Shown one piece after another: positions 21,736 to 32,824 of a DNA stretch of 64,000 nt. The stretch lies in NCBI RefSeq assembly GCF_037893015.1, contig NC_133658.1:17232268-17296267 (forward strand), read 5' to 3'. This DNA comes from Macrotis lagotis. Its lineage: Eukaryota; Chordata; Mammalia; Peramelemorphia; Peramelidae. Below the pieces are notes generated by a model. That model was not told the DNA's origin, did no database searches, and saw nothing but the letters and a program-made list of their open reading frames with translations. How positions within the stretch are numbered: the stretch's first letter is position 1; each line of letters opens with the position of its first letter. The translations under genes and the position numbers were made by a program.

Positions 21736-22015
21736 GTTGGGGGTGGAAGCGGGGGGAGAGGGGGGCCGAAGGGCCCAGAGCCTGGGGAAGGGGAGGTGGG
21801 AAGGCGAAAAGGGGGGGAGGGGGGAGGGGAAAGGGAGAACGAGGGCTGGTAGAGGGGGTGGCAGAGACAATGGGGGATGGGCAGGCGAGAAGGAGGGGGG
21901 AAGAGGGAGCGAGCAGAGACGGAGGCAGAGGAGGAAAGGCTGGGAAGAGCGGATGGATGGAGAGGAGGGGCACGCGGAGGAGAAGGGCGACGGGGGCGGG
22001 GGCGCTGCCGCGCCG
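21736..22015. promoter_or_regulatory. purine/G-rich tract upstream of the candidate promoter
   Basis: About 260 bp are overwhelmingly G and A on the plus strand with many runs of 4-7 G (for example near 21813-21835). Such tracts can form G-quadruplex or triplex structures and bind GA/Sp-type factors (family knowledge). The long proline-rich minus-strand frames here are artefacts of this composition. Confidence 0.6.
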
Positions 22016-22085
22016 GCCTGACCCACTTCTGGGAGCGTGATCCGTGGGGCTATAAATAAGTCCCCGGGAGGTTGGAGGCCCCCCG
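21990..22085 (+). promoter_or_regulatory. candidate core promoter (GC box plus TATA box)
   Basis: An Sp1-type GC box (cgggggcggggg, 21991-22002) precedes TATAAATA at 22051-22058 by about 50 bp. A start site would be expected near 22080. The arrangement inside the only CpG island favours a real plus-strand promoter. I cannot identify the gene; no coding exon is recognised downstream, so its exons may lie beyond the window or it may drive a non-coding RNA. Confidence 0.55.
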
Positions 22086-22155
22086 CCCCCCCACCGCCAT
22101 CCAGGGGCTGGGGCTGCCCCGGGGGCTCGGGCTCCAGTGCCTCTCTGTAGAGCAG
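22080..22155 (+). other. possible non-coding first exon
   Basis: If transcription starts about 30 bp after the TATA motif, the first good donor is gagcag|gtgggc with GT at 22156-22157. This would give a ~75 base leader exon with no ATG. Start and donor are predictions from motifs only. Confidence 0.3.
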
Positions 22156-22417
22156 GTGGGCAAGGGCCGGGGATCCGCGGGGCTGGTAGGAGCGCTGGGC
22201 TCCGCGGCGGCGGCTCCCCGCGATCCAGAAAGGCGGAGCCGGGAGGGGGCGGGGAGAGAAGACTGCAAGGAGGAGCGCTGAAGACCCCGAGGGGAGAAGG
22301 CCCGGGGGGAGGAGGGGAAGGGGGAGCAGAGTGCGGAGGGACAGCACGAGGGAGCCCGGCTGCACTGCCCGGGGCCGGCCGCTTGCCTTTCTTTCTGCAA
22401 GAAGGCCGCGGTGGCAG

Positions 22418-22655
22418 GACCAGCACACGAATTGGAGTTGAACGAGGCGGGCTGTGCTCCGTCCTCAGCTGTGCTGTCTCCTCCGGAGCCATCTGGGTCC
22501 AGGGGCCAAGTAGGAATCAGGAAGACTGGACATGGCCCTGGATGTGGGGCAATCAGGGTCAAGTGACTTACCCAAGGTCTCCCAGCTGCTAAGGGGCAAG
22601 TGATTGAGGCTGCCTTCTGGCTCCAAAGGCGGTGCTCTATCTTCTGCTGCCTCGC
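22418..22655 (-). mobile_element. long-tailed SINE at the edge of the CpG island
   Basis: Reverse copy: cacacgaattggagttgaac corresponds to the family's cacatgaattggatttgag, then ctcctccggagccatctggg and gatgtggggcaatcagggtc. It has CpG where other copies have none (aacgaggcggg), consistent with life in an unmethylated region. Confidence 0.8.
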
Positions 22656-22921
22656 CACTCTGCTGCTCAGTAGTTCTTAGGGTCACACAGGATTTAGGGA
22701 AGGAATCTTCCAAGTTTTCCCAACTCAGAGTAGTTCCTAGATGTCCAGTGAAGTCTCTTCCGTGTATTGGAAGGAAAACCGGAGAGTTCCAGAACCTTGC
22801 AGAATCATCAGTAGTTACAGCTCTCCATGGGGATTAAGCACTCCCCGAGAAAGAGAGCTGCCCCTTGTCAAGGTCACCTACCCAAGGCCACACTGTAATA
22901 TACTTGAATTACCCTGAGGTG

Positions 22922-23163
22922 GGATTACCGGGTGACAAAGTAGAGAGAGTGTTGGGCCTGGAGTTAGGAAGAGTTGAATTCAAATGTACCTTCAGACATT
23001 TACTAGTTGTGTGACCTTGGGCAAGTCACTGAACAACTATTTCCCTTAATTTATTGCAGAAAGAAATGGCAAACCACTCCAGGATAGTTACCAAGAAAAC
23101 CCTATGAATGGTAGGGTTCAGAGGGTCAGAAAGAGTCAAGCTTGACTCAACCACAGCGACAAA
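22922..23163 (+). mobile_element. SINE with RTE-type 3' tail
   Basis: Head ccgggtgacaaagtagagag, middle gaattcaaatgtaccttcag, core aagaaatggcaaaccactcc, tail agagtcaagcttgactcaac. Confidence 0.8.
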
Positions 23164-23169
23164 CCAGTA

Positions 23170-24390
23170 AATTCACAAGCTTCTTTCTATTGTAAGAAGT
23201 GAGCTTGCTATCATCAGGAAGACAGATTCCCCCCCCCCCCCCCATTGAAATTTGTCTTGAATTTGAGACCCTTGATGCCCAAGGGTTTAAGGTTATCAAA
23301 GGAGATCAACACACTATCCAGTACAAACTGAACCTTAATGTAAATTAAATCAATAAATGGTTATTAAACATCTATTCTATGGACATCAAGGTCCTCCCCC
23401 CCATGCCTTTAAATGCTCTGAAGTGAAGTGAGGGTTCCAGAGCAAAATTCAGGAAGGAGGTAAATGATTGGTGGGAGGATGAAGGTTTGAAAACTCATTC
23501 TGAATGTTCAGATCCACACTGATGATAGTCTTAAGACTGAAATTTGAAAAAGGAGACTATTTACTCTCTGAGGATTGCAGAGAGCTTGGCTTTTCTCCAG
23601 CACTCCCCCTCAGGAGGCAGAGTTATATATCCAACTGTGTAATCTTATGATTGACCTATATCTTTTCTGTTGAATCAGACCAGGCTGGTGGCTAACAGTG
23701 CCACCTAGAGGTCAAATGCAAAGTACTTGGTGAATCTTAAAGTACTGTACATATTAGTCATTATTATTAATCTCATTATCATTATTATGATTTCATGAGG
23801 TTGCAGATTTGCACAAGGCTACTGAATGACTTCTAATTTCTGAGTGATTTACTAAGCAAAGAAAAAGATTTGAAGTAAATAGTTATCTACAGGGCTGAGG
23901 GATGCTCAAAAGCTTCCTGTCTCCAGATATGACCCCTTTCAGCCCATATGCCCTTGAAATCCTATGCTTAGAATCCCTTTACTAAAACAGAGTCTTGCTG
24001 CCATGGACTTCAGTAGCAAAACTCTTCAGAGCTGGTGATGTGCAAACAATATCCAACTGGGAATCAGAGGACCTGGGCTCTGGTACTATCTCTGACAATA
24101 TCACTACCATTCCTTCTCTACAAATTATGAGTTGATTGAAATGAAATTCAAGATTCCTTCTAATTCCAATTACTGAGCTTTTTTTCAGATGAGGCAAATA
24201 AAACCTAGAAAAGTTAACTTATTTGGCTTAACTTGCAGCTTCAGGAAGTTCCCTTTATTTCTGTTAAATTGAAATTTTATTTGTTTTTACTGATTTCTTT
24301 CTTAAAAATGCCATAGTATTTTTTCTGATTTATTATATACTTACTCATCCCATGTTGGAGCCTTCCATATAACAAATGAAGACTATTTAG
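23170..24390. other. unassigned sequence with a C15 run
   Basis: C15 at 23229-23243. No repeat family or gene recognised with confidence. Confidence 0.4.
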
Positions 24391-24399
24391 CAAAACGGA

Positions 24400-24648
24400 C
24401 CAAATCAATGATTCTGACTGAGAGTGTATATAGCATTCCACACCTATAGTCCTCCACTTCTATATTGAGATGAATCATCATCTATTCTCTGGGACCAAGA
24501 TTGATGACTGTGGGTAATAAGAATTTGATTATATTTTGCCATGATTTGTATTTACATTATTCTAATCTTTTTGTGTATTGTCCTCTTGCTTCAGCATTCT
24601 TTGCTCTGCAGCAGTTCCAATAAGTCTTCTCTGAACTCCACATGTATA
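24400..24648 (-). mobile_element. L1-like 3' region, minus strand
   Basis: Contains attgtcctcttgcttcagca and ccaataagtcttctctgaac, matching the reverse L1 3' UTR layout seen at 42.9 kb. Diverged. Confidence 0.45.
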
Positions 24649-24649
24649 T

Positions 24650-24804
24650 TATTTTTTAAAAATCTTTTTATTTAAGGCAATGGGGTTAAGTGACTTACTC
24701 AAGGTCACACATATAGGTAATTATTAAGTGTCTGAGGCCAAATTTGTATCCAGATCTTCCTGGCTCCAGGGCCAGTGCTCTAACCACTGCACCACCTAGC
24801 TGCA
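24650..24804 (-). mobile_element. WSINE1-type SINE
   Basis: taaggcaatggggttaagtg, gtaattattaagtgtctgag and a final gcaccacctagctgca. Separates two L1 fragments. Confidence 0.85.
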
Positions 24805-25455
24805 TTCTTTCTTTTTTAGAAAGATTTTATTTATTTTGAATTTTACAATTTTTGCTTAATCTTGCTTCCCTCACCACAGAAGGCAGTCTGTTAGTCTTTA
24901 CATTGTTTCCATGGTATACATTGCTCTAAGTTGAATGTGATGAGAGAAAAATCATATCTTTAAGGAAGAAAAATAAAGTATAAGAGAAAGCAAAATTACA
25001 TAATAGGATAATGTTTTTTTTTTTAAATTAAAGGCAATAGTCTTTGGTCTTTGTTCAAACTCCACAATTATTTCTCTGGATACAGATGGTATTCTCCATT
25101 GCAGATGGCTGCAAATTGTGCCTGATTGTTGCCCTGTTGGTATGAGCAAGTGCATCAAGGTTGATCATTGCCCCCATGTTGCTGTTAGGGTCATGTACAT
25201 TTTCATTATTTTTTTTTAGGTTTTTGCAAGGCAAATGGGGTTAAGTGACTTGCCCAAGGCCACACAGCTAGGTAATTATTAAGTGTCTGAGGCCGGATTT
25301 GAACTCAGGTACTCCTGACTCAGGGCTGGTGCCCTATCCACTGCGCCACCTAGCCGCCTCTCATGTACATTATTTCTAATGGCACAGTCGTATTCTATGA
25401 GAGTCATATAACCTTTTGTTTGGACATTCTACAGCCCATGAGCATCCTCTTAATT
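24805..25455 (-). mobile_element. L1 3' UTR, minus strand, split by a WSINE
   Basis: Same layout as 2090-2612: tttacattgtttccatggta, tcaaactccacaattatttc, then after the nested SINE gtattctatgagagtcatat. The two L1 copies resemble each other closely over about 400 bp, so they belong to one subfamily. Confidence 0.65.
25191..25371 (-). mobile_element. WSINE1-type SINE with 11 bp target-site duplication
   Basis: Body about 25202-25360 inside the L1 fragment, flanked by identical tcatgtacatt at 25191-25201 and 25361-25371. Retains CpG in its head (ctgcgccacctagccgcc). Confidence 0.93.
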
Positions 25456-25476
25456 TCTGAATGACCCCTTTATTGC

Positions 25477-25510
25477 TTTGATCTCCTTGGAGTCTTTGAT
25501 CTCCTTGGAG
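25477..25510 (+). repeat. 18 bp tandem duplication
   Basis: tttgatctccttggag occurs twice, at 25477-25492 and 25495-25510. Confidence 0.9.
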
Positions 25511-25514
25511 CCTA

Positions 25515-26190
25515 TGGCAACTGGTAGGGTCTTTGGGTCAAAGAGAATGATTAATTCAGTGACTTTTATCACATCATTCCAAACTATTTTTTAGGTCTAC
25601 AGGACCACTAGAACCCCCCTCCTCTATCTGCATTAGGTCATTTTGATCAGTAAAACCTTAACAGGGATTCATAGGAACAAGGTCATAGATTGAGTGTTGG
25701 AAAGAATCTTTGAGGCTATTGAGCCCAGCCTTCTCATCTTACAAAGATGATGGGACTTCTTTATGGAAAGACGGATTTTAATAGGGGGAAGAAGGAAGGT
25801 AATGGACCATGGTAAGTGAGGTCTAAACTGAAATAAGTGTATGTAGGGAGTGTTGGTAGTATTGGAGAAGGTGATTGAAAAAGAATGGACCAGTCAGAGG
25901 GCAGTGGATTTCTGGGGGGCATTGATGAGGTGGGAGGTGGGGGGAGTCCACCAAGATGCCAAAGTCATTCTCACCTGCTTTACAATTTTGCTTCAGGCTG
26001 GCCTTGCTTGAAGATTCTTGTCTCTCTATCCCTTGCTGAACTTGACAAGGAGATACTATCTGGTTGAATTAACCTATCATTGAACCTTTATACAAGCTTC
26101 CCAGGAAGCTCATTTTATATTTGACCTCAATCCTTAGCAAGGGGTTACTGTTAAGTATTTTCAGACTCGAGGTGTAATTTCTCTTCCTCT
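25515..26190. other. unassigned sequence
   Basis: An old MIR-like remnant may lie at 25680-25760. The open frame at 25885-26067 shows no recognisable domain. Confidence 0.35.
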
Positions 26191-26375
26191 AAAAATAATA
26201 ATAACACCTTCCATTTATAGAGTATCTTTCATCTGTGGACCTCAAAGAATTTTATAAATATTAATTGACATGGACTTCCCTGGGGCTTAGCTGTTATAGA
26301 ACCCATTTCACAGATGGATAAGCTTCTGTCCCAGAGAAATGAAGTAACTGGCCAAATGACTACCTTCTATCTGTA
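26190..26375 (-). mobile_element. MIR-like SINE
   Basis: Contains taacaccttccatttataga, ggacctcaaagaattttata, and cccatttcacagatggataa. Confidence 0.55.
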
Positions 26376-26841
26376 GCAATTGGTGGGAGGAAGGAAAACC
26401 TAATGCCAGAATCCACCAGCCAATTTCAAAGGTAAGTGGATAATTACCTCCTGTGTGTAGATGGCCATCTTGGAGGAACTCCAAAGTGTTTTTACAGGAT
26501 ATATTTAGGTAGCCCAGTGAGTGAAATAGAGTTCAGAGACAATTCCATTTTATAGGTGGGAAAACTAAGGCTTGGTTGTTTTGTCTCACTCACAGTCAAA
26601 TACAAAATGAGGAGCAAATAGATATAGAAAACTGTCTTCCTCACCTTTTTACTCAGGACTTTTGACTTCCTTCTAGGGGCATCACTGAGTTTAACAGTCT
26701 AGGAAAAACTCTCTGGGGAAGAGGTTCTTAACTTGGAATCCATGAACTCTGAAGGGATCTAAGGGAATTCCCACCACAACACCTTTATTTTTATTCACAT
26801 CTAACTAAAGTATAGCATATCCTTCAATTATGAAAATTTAA

Positions 26842-27016
26842 AAAAATACATTCTGAGGGGCAGTTAGGTGGTGCAGTAGATAGAGCACCACCCTGGAGTC
26901 AGGAGACCCTGAGTACAAATCTGGCCTCAGACACTTAATAACTATCTAGCTGTGTGACCTTGGGTAAATCATTTAATCCCATTGCCTTGCAAAACAAAAT
27001 AAAAATATATTCTGAG
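26842..27016 (+). mobile_element. WSINE1-type SINE with 16 bp target-site duplication (one mismatch)
   Basis: Body 26858-27000, flanked by aaaaatacattctgag (26842-26857) and aaaaatatattctgag (27001-27016). Confidence 0.92.
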
Positions 27017-27194
27017 AAGTGGCTAATAAGCTTCACCAGGATTGCCAAAGGCAACCAAGATTACCTTAAAAGGCAAAGAACTCCTGTTTTGGGGTAAAGG
27101 GGGAGGCTTGAAAATACCATGAATGGGCAGGAGGCCAATGGAACTTTCTATGAGGGGAATTGGTGAAATGAGAAATGAAGGGAATTGGAAAAGA

Positions 27195-27345
27195 TAAATG
27201 TAGAAAACCATTTATAATAGCAGTTTGTCATAGAGAATTGGAAACAAGGCATCTGTCCAGTGACTGGGAAATGACTGAGCAAAGAGTGATATGGGAATGG
27301 GTCGAAAACTGCCTCCTTATAAAGGATGACAAATACAAAGACCTC
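27195..27345 (+). mobile_element. L1 3' UTR fragment
   Basis: ataatagcagtttgtcatag, then gaattggaaacaaggcatct and gactgggaaatgactgagca match the plus-strand marsupial L1 3' UTR. Confidence 0.55.
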
Positions 27346-27632
27346 TGGGTAAGCACAAATTTTAATTGAGCACTGGTCATGAAACCTATTTCCCTCCTCT
27401 CACTAGAGAAGTTGGGACGATAATGGGTACAAATATTACACCCATTGAAGCAGTCACTTTCCTGGTAAGTTTTGCCAAAATATTTTAATTGTTATGAACG
27501 AGGGTTCAAAGGTATGGGGGAATGACTGATATAAAAAACAGAAGGTATCCAAAAAGTTTTAAAACAAACATAAAAGAAATAAATATTATAGACCAGTTAA
27601 TACTGCTTTGCTAAACTGAAAATACCTGGTCT

Positions 27633-27780
27633 CCCCCCCCCCCCCCCTTTTTTTTTGGTGAGGCAATGGGATTATTAAATGGCTTGCCTAAGGTCACATA
27701 GTAAATATCAAGAGCATGAATCTAGATTTGAACTCAGGTCTCCTGACTCCAGGGCTGGTGCTGTGCCACCTAACTTCCCC
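27633..27780 (-). mobile_element. WSINE-type SINE preceded by C15
   Basis: C15 at 27633-27647 abuts a T run and a diverged reverse SINE (gaggcaatgggattattaaa to gctgtgccacctaacttccc). Confidence 0.75.
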
Positions 27781-27879
27781 CTTCCACATTTAACATTAAG
27801 TGGCAAACTCTTTGAGTGCAGGAACTATTTTTTGCCTCTTTTTGTATCTCTCTGGCACATTGTAGCTCCTTAAAAATAC

Positions 27880-29390
27880 TTGGTAGTCCCTGATCAAGCA
27901 CCTGTGTTAAGTTGCTATACTTCCACCATGGTAGAAACCTGCACCTTCTAAGGTCAACATGTACATGGAGAGTCGTTGATTATTGTATCGAGAGATACCT
28001 AACCGATCCGATTTATTAAAAGCATTTCATTTGAAGAGAAATGGAGATGTAAAGTAAGAGAAGTATTCCCAGGATGCCCTCCCATTTCCCTTGCCCCTCA
28101 CTTAGTTGGGGAAGGAAATGTGCCCCCCCTCCAGGTTCCTGCCTTTAAATGGGAGGAAATCGGAGAAAGTCTATTGAGCCTGGGACACTCCCACACAGAA
28201 TCCAACTGCTTAGCTTATGAGTCAGCATCTGGTTGGTCTTCTAGTTGGACTTGCTCTTGGCCACTAACTGTTCATGTGTCTCCGACATCCGTCTGGTTAC
28301 TGTTCATTTCTCCGCAGACTCTACCTGGGCCTGCCGAGTCCTACAACTCTTCCAGCCTATATTCTCCCTTTACCTTTTCTGAGAGCCCACTTGTCTAGCT
28401 CAGCTCTGCCTTTCTCCAGGTTAGCTCCATGAGTCAGGACTTCCTGGCTGGCTTGGACTTCTACTGCCCCTTTCCTGGTACCAGTCTTGCCACCAGTGGT
28501 CCAAGCTTTAACCAGGTTCACTTCTCTGATCCTGGGCCCTCATGGGCAAGGTAGTTCCTAATTAGACAGGTTTGTGCTTGTGCATAGAACAGTGGGAACT
28601 ATAGACTTGCTGTTGTCTAGCCCCTGTTGCATAGAGTCCGGTCATCAGCTTCCACATGGGACAAAAATTGGATGTAATCTGGAGATCTCAGAGGAGAAAT
28701 CAGTGTTAAACTGAAAAGAAAGAGTTGTTAATGGTGGAACATTGGGCATCACCAGAATCCTCCTAAACTGGGGACTCTCATGAAGACTTAACTTGGAGGA
28801 CTGCTCTTGAGGGAAGAAAATGGTCTTTCAGTTCTTTTGTCTCCCCTTGAATCTCCATCATTTAGCCCAGTATCTGCCATGTTTTAGGGGCTTAAGAAAT
28901 ATTTATTGTCTGACTAGTGATGGACTTCAATGGGATGAGAGTATCTTCCTTAGAGGCAGTTATGGTACAAGGGAAAGAAATGATTTTCCATTTATTCATC
29001 ATTTTTTTGGTCATGGATAATATAAAGGCAACAATAAGCTTTGACTCTGGTCATTTTAATCATTGGTTCTAAGTACTCTAGGGCAGTAGAGGTGGAAGGC
29101 CAGAAGACTGGCATCATGCCAATGGGACCCTGAGGAAACAAGCTCATTATGATCTTGCCCAGCTTCTCTATGCTTGGGCTCTTGCTATTCCTGAGTTGTC
29201 AGTCACTTGTTAGATGGCTCTGCCCCATGACATTGAGAAATTCAGATGAAATATGCATTATTGGAAATAATGTTTTGGTGCTTGCACCATGATTGATGGG
29301 GACTTCCCACAAGGCCAATGCAGAAAACAGAGAATATGTGGCTTGTCCAACTTTGACCAAAACATTGCATGGTACCTTTGGGATTAGAGA
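27880..29390. other. longest low-repeat stretch of the left half
   Basis: Few recognisable repeats from 27900 to 29390. Two AP-1-type sites occur: tgagtcagca (28218-28227, also a half MARE/NRF2-type site) and tgagtca (28430-28436). The 92-codon frame at 28120-28398 has no domain. It could be an enhancer, but conservation was not tested. Confidence 0.35.
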
Positions 29391-29589
29391 TCTAGAGTTA
29401 GAAGGAATCTCCATAGACCTTTTTAGCCCAGCCCCATCACTTTACAGAAGAGGAAACTGACACCCAGATTTGCCCCAAATTGTTTGGGTTTTAAATGTCA
29501 GAGATCTTCAGCTTTGATCCTGGAGCCATATTATCTCCATTATATCTCACATAGCATCCCACCTCCGTAGGTAAGAAGGTGATGGACTT

Positions 29590-29882
29590 AAAAAAAAACA
29601 GAATCTGAATGAACACTATATTTACTTTTTAAAAAATTTCTGTTATTTTCCCCCTTCCTATCCCATGGTTTTCTTTCTTTTCTCTTAATCCTAATTCCTC
29701 ATACACAAAATGACTACTATGTAAACATGTTAAACACAAATGTACACTAGACTGTTCATCATTGAGTGGAGGGGGGAAGGGAGGATAGAAGCAAATTGTG
29801 CAACATATTAATCTGCAAGTGGATGAATGCTGAAAAACTTTCATAACATGTAATTGGAAAATAAAATAAAATATCAAGGATA
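29590..29882 (+). mobile_element. L1 3' end
   Basis: ccatggttttctttcttttc, then cctaattcctcatacacaaa, acactagactgttcatcatt, and tgaaaaactttcataacatg ending in aaataaaataaaatatcaa. A close relative is at 49560-49868. Confidence 0.75.
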
Positions 29883-29889
29883 AATTTTT

Positions 29890-30640
29890 TTAAAAGGTGG
29901 TGGACTACAGGTGCTGAACGTTGCATGTGGTTTCAAGCTTTCTCATTGTGTTGATTGGCTTTTGATGAACTGCTTTTCTTTGTGTGAAGGGAGGATCCTG
30001 CTGTGGGCAGTGTATCAAGAAAAAGACCAAATGCATTGATACAGGTTTTTAAAAGGAAAGGAAAAAAGACAAGTAGAAAGAGGATTTGCATTAGATGAAC
30101 TGTCACTTCATCCAAACTGATGTTTCCTTTTCTTTCTCTGGCCTAACTCAATGTTCTTTCTTAGCTTTGTAGTCTTCTGAACTCCTGCCTAGCCCTTGGA
30201 TCTGGTTACCCTATGGCCTTTGGCTGACCTGCTCTGACATTCTGTTTACCATTTCAGATGTTGACTTGGAATACTCTCCCTTTCCCCGGGGAGGATTTCT
30301 CTCCTTTGGGTCCTGTTAATTGCCCCCAATCACTAGCATGCATCTGCCCCAACTTCCCTAGAGGGTAGTGCTCTACCATGGCCTCAAAATGATGAGACTT
30401 CATTTTCTAGCCAAGATATCCAAATGAGTATCACTGCTTGGTTTTCCTTTTAAGAATTCAGAGGAGTGGGCTTGGTTTGTTAAGAGAGACCTGGTTTCCT
30501 ATGGAACCAACCCTACAGGTTACACATTATAGGTAGTTGGTCTCATGAATCACAGTTTCTTCAACTATGGGATCCCAGTGTTAAGTCAGATGAGTATGAG
30601 AATAATGAAAGAAATTATGTTATCACATGAGGATTAACTG
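29890..30640. other. unassigned sequence
   Basis: No repeat or gene recognised. Confidence 0.4.
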
Positions 30641-30649
30641 AAAGGAGTG

Positions 30650-31130
30650 GGAGTAGCAAACCTATAGAAGAAAAGACTGGGGGAGAGGGACATTGATAGC
30701 TATCTTCACATATCTGGGTATATGATAATAATAATAATAAATAATAATATTAATAATACCTAGCAATTGCTGAGCATACTTTTAAGGCTTAGAAAATGAT
30801 TTATATTTGCTATCTCACTTAATCTTGACAACTACCCTTTCAGTAAACGCTTTTATTTTTATTTTGCAGATGTGAAAACTGAGGCTCAGAGAGAAGACAA
30901 GTGCGTGATCAAGGTCACACAGTGAAGAAGTAGCTGAGGCCAGATATTAAGTCAGGTCCTCCTGATCCCATCCTGTGCATTGTACCACCTCACTGAATTG
31001 GTTGAAGGAACTGAAAATACAGAGCTTGAGAAGAGAAAATTTAGGAAACAGAACCCATCCCTCCAGTGTCTGCAGGCAGAACGCAGAACCTGGAACAGTG
31101 AGGGCAAATTACCCAGAAGCAAGTGTTAGC
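30650..31130 (+). mobile_element. CR1/L3 scraps around an MIR-like SINE
   Basis: 30655-30718 (ttgatagctatcttcacata) and 31000-31120 (ggttgaaggaactgaaaata) read as CR1/L3 3' sequence. Between them an AAT microsatellite (30727-30758) starts a reverse MIR-like SINE containing ttttgcagatgtgaaaactg. Confidence 0.5.
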
Positions 31131-31271
31131 CTCAATATGGTGGTTGTTGTCCTTTCTTCTCAAAGAGGACCATAATGCAAATCACAGTGTTAGAGACAAG
31201 ATACGGTGTGTCCAGCTGTGGCTGAACAGACCAATACAAGCTCAAAATTCTCTACCACAGGTCAGTTATAG

Positions 31272-31430
31272 ATAGTCCACATGGGGGCAGCACTGGCCCT
31301 GGAGTCAGGAGAACCTGAGTTCAAATCCAACCTCAGACACTTGAAACTTACCTAGCTGTGTGTGACCTTAGATAAATCACCTAACTGCATTGCCTGGCAA
31401 AAACCAAAAAAAAAAAAAATAGTCCAGGTG
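31272..31430 (+). mobile_element. WSINE1-type SINE with internal deletion
   Basis: Head ggggcagc joins directly to actggccctggagtcaggag, deleting about 28 bp that include the A-box region. Flanks atagtccacatg and atagtccaggtg look like a target-site duplication with two mismatches, so this is an insertion plus deletion rather than a truncation. Confidence 0.8.
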
Positions 31431-31744
31431 AACTTTTGGTATGGATTCTCTAAATGATGCATTCTTCAAATTTGAACTACTTTAATCCTGCTTTGCCCAT
31501 AGATCACCTCACCTTCTCTGATGAGGGCATGCCATGCTGGAGAGTCTTATGCCAGTGTCTCCCATATCATGCAATTAATTCCAAAGTTCTTAAGAGAGAC
31601 TTTGAGATTGCCCTTGAGTCACTATGTTAGTGTATTAAAGGAAGGGTGTAAAGAAAAATTTAACAACTGGAATAAATCAAAAGTGAATGGGAAGTAGTAG
31701 ACTCCCACGTGCTGGAGGTTTTGAGGCACAACTTGGCCAACTAC

Positions 31745-31933
31745 TTGTTGGGTGAATTTTTTTTAATTTTAATTTTTTTTATTTATTTGAGGCAATGGGT
31801 TAAGTGACTTTCCCAAGGTCACACAGCTAGGTAATTATTAAGTGTCTGAGATTGGTTTTGAACTCAGGTCATTCTTATTGCAGGGCTGGTGTTCTATTCA
31901 CTGCACCACCTAGCTGCCCCTTGTTGGGTGAAT
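31745..31933 (-). mobile_element. WSINE1-type SINE with perfect 13 bp target-site duplication
   Basis: Body 31758-31920. Identical ttgttgggtgaat at 31745-31757 and 31921-31933. Confidence 0.94.
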
Positions 31934-31939
31934 ATTAAT

Positions 31940-32425
31940 GGGGGTGTCATGATCCAGCTGGAAAAAAAGAGAGTTGAGATTTCATGATCCTATACTTCTG
32001 TCTTGTTGAGGGTACCTTTCAGCAATCCATCTTGGTTCAATAAAATTCACTTCAAGCTGTCCAAGGAAGCTCTAAAGAGATCTCAATGGGGCTGCCATTT
32101 TTCTAGAATGTGTTGAGAGCTGTTTCAGCACATTATCTTCCATGATGGTAGGCCAAGTCAATTGATTGAAAAATGTCATCTCCCTGAGGGAGGAAGGATG
32201 GTTACTGGTTTTTTTTATCTTAAAGTGTGGGTCTAGTTCCATGGTATGACCCATGAACAGTTGGTGAAGATATATTTTCTAAAGGAAAGTTCCATTGATG
32301 TTTCAAGAAATGGTGACATCATTGGAAAAAAGCAATAGCTTTCCAAGGGGGATGAGACTCATTGGAAGAGGAATTTCTTATGAGGCATCCATGGAGATAT
32401 TTCAGGGAATCCATAAACCTGAATG
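31940..32425. other. unassigned sequence
   Basis: No repeat family or gene recognised. Confidence 0.4.
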
Positions 32426-32427
32426 GG

Positions 32428-32673
32428 GAAAACGGGAACATCTTTGTTTTCTGATCTTTGTTTTTTCTTGATCATGATACATTTTATGTGTTTCTTTGAT
32501 AGTTGTTCCATTAATGTAATGTTTTTTTGTTGGTTTTGCAATGCAATGGGGTTAATTGACTTGCCTAAGGTCACACAACTAGGTAAATCATTAAGTGTCT
32601 GAGGTCATATCTGAACTCAGGTTCTTCTGATTCCAGGACTGGTGCTCTATCCACTAATGCCACCCAGTCTCCC
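32428..32673 (-). mobile_element. WSINE-type SINE with ~100 bp 3' extension, copy 1
   Basis: Head end at 32673 and body to about 32535 are ordinary. Beyond the usual tail the sequence continues (tgatctttgttttttcttga, gttgttccattaatgtaatg) in a way matched by the copy at 33098-33348. Confidence 0.7.
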
Positions 32674-32824
32674 CATTACTATACTATTTTAATGAATTGG
32701 ATTTCATGGATGTATTTCCTTCATAGATTCCCTCCTTGTCTGCTCATATAATAGGAATTTGACCTCCCCAAAGTTTGACATGGGGAGTCCAGGCAAAAAG
32801 GGGGAAGGATGTTTCTTTGTATTC

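Larger units (their letters stand above)
21960..22500. promoter_or_regulatory. CpG island
   Basis: Roughly 40 CpG dinucleotides in about 540 bp counted by eye, against near absence elsewhere in the window. CpG retention implies an unmethylated germline state, the usual mark of a promoter. The downstream edge overlaps a SINE at 22418-22655. Confidence 0.85.

Noticed and set aside
21670..22492. Two overlapping minus-strand open frames of about 250 codons and several plus-strand frames in the CpG island
   Set aside because: Proline, serine and arginine-rich composition follows from the G-rich DNA. Frames overlap each other with no domain, no splice support and no start context preference. The plus-strand TATA orientation also argues against them.
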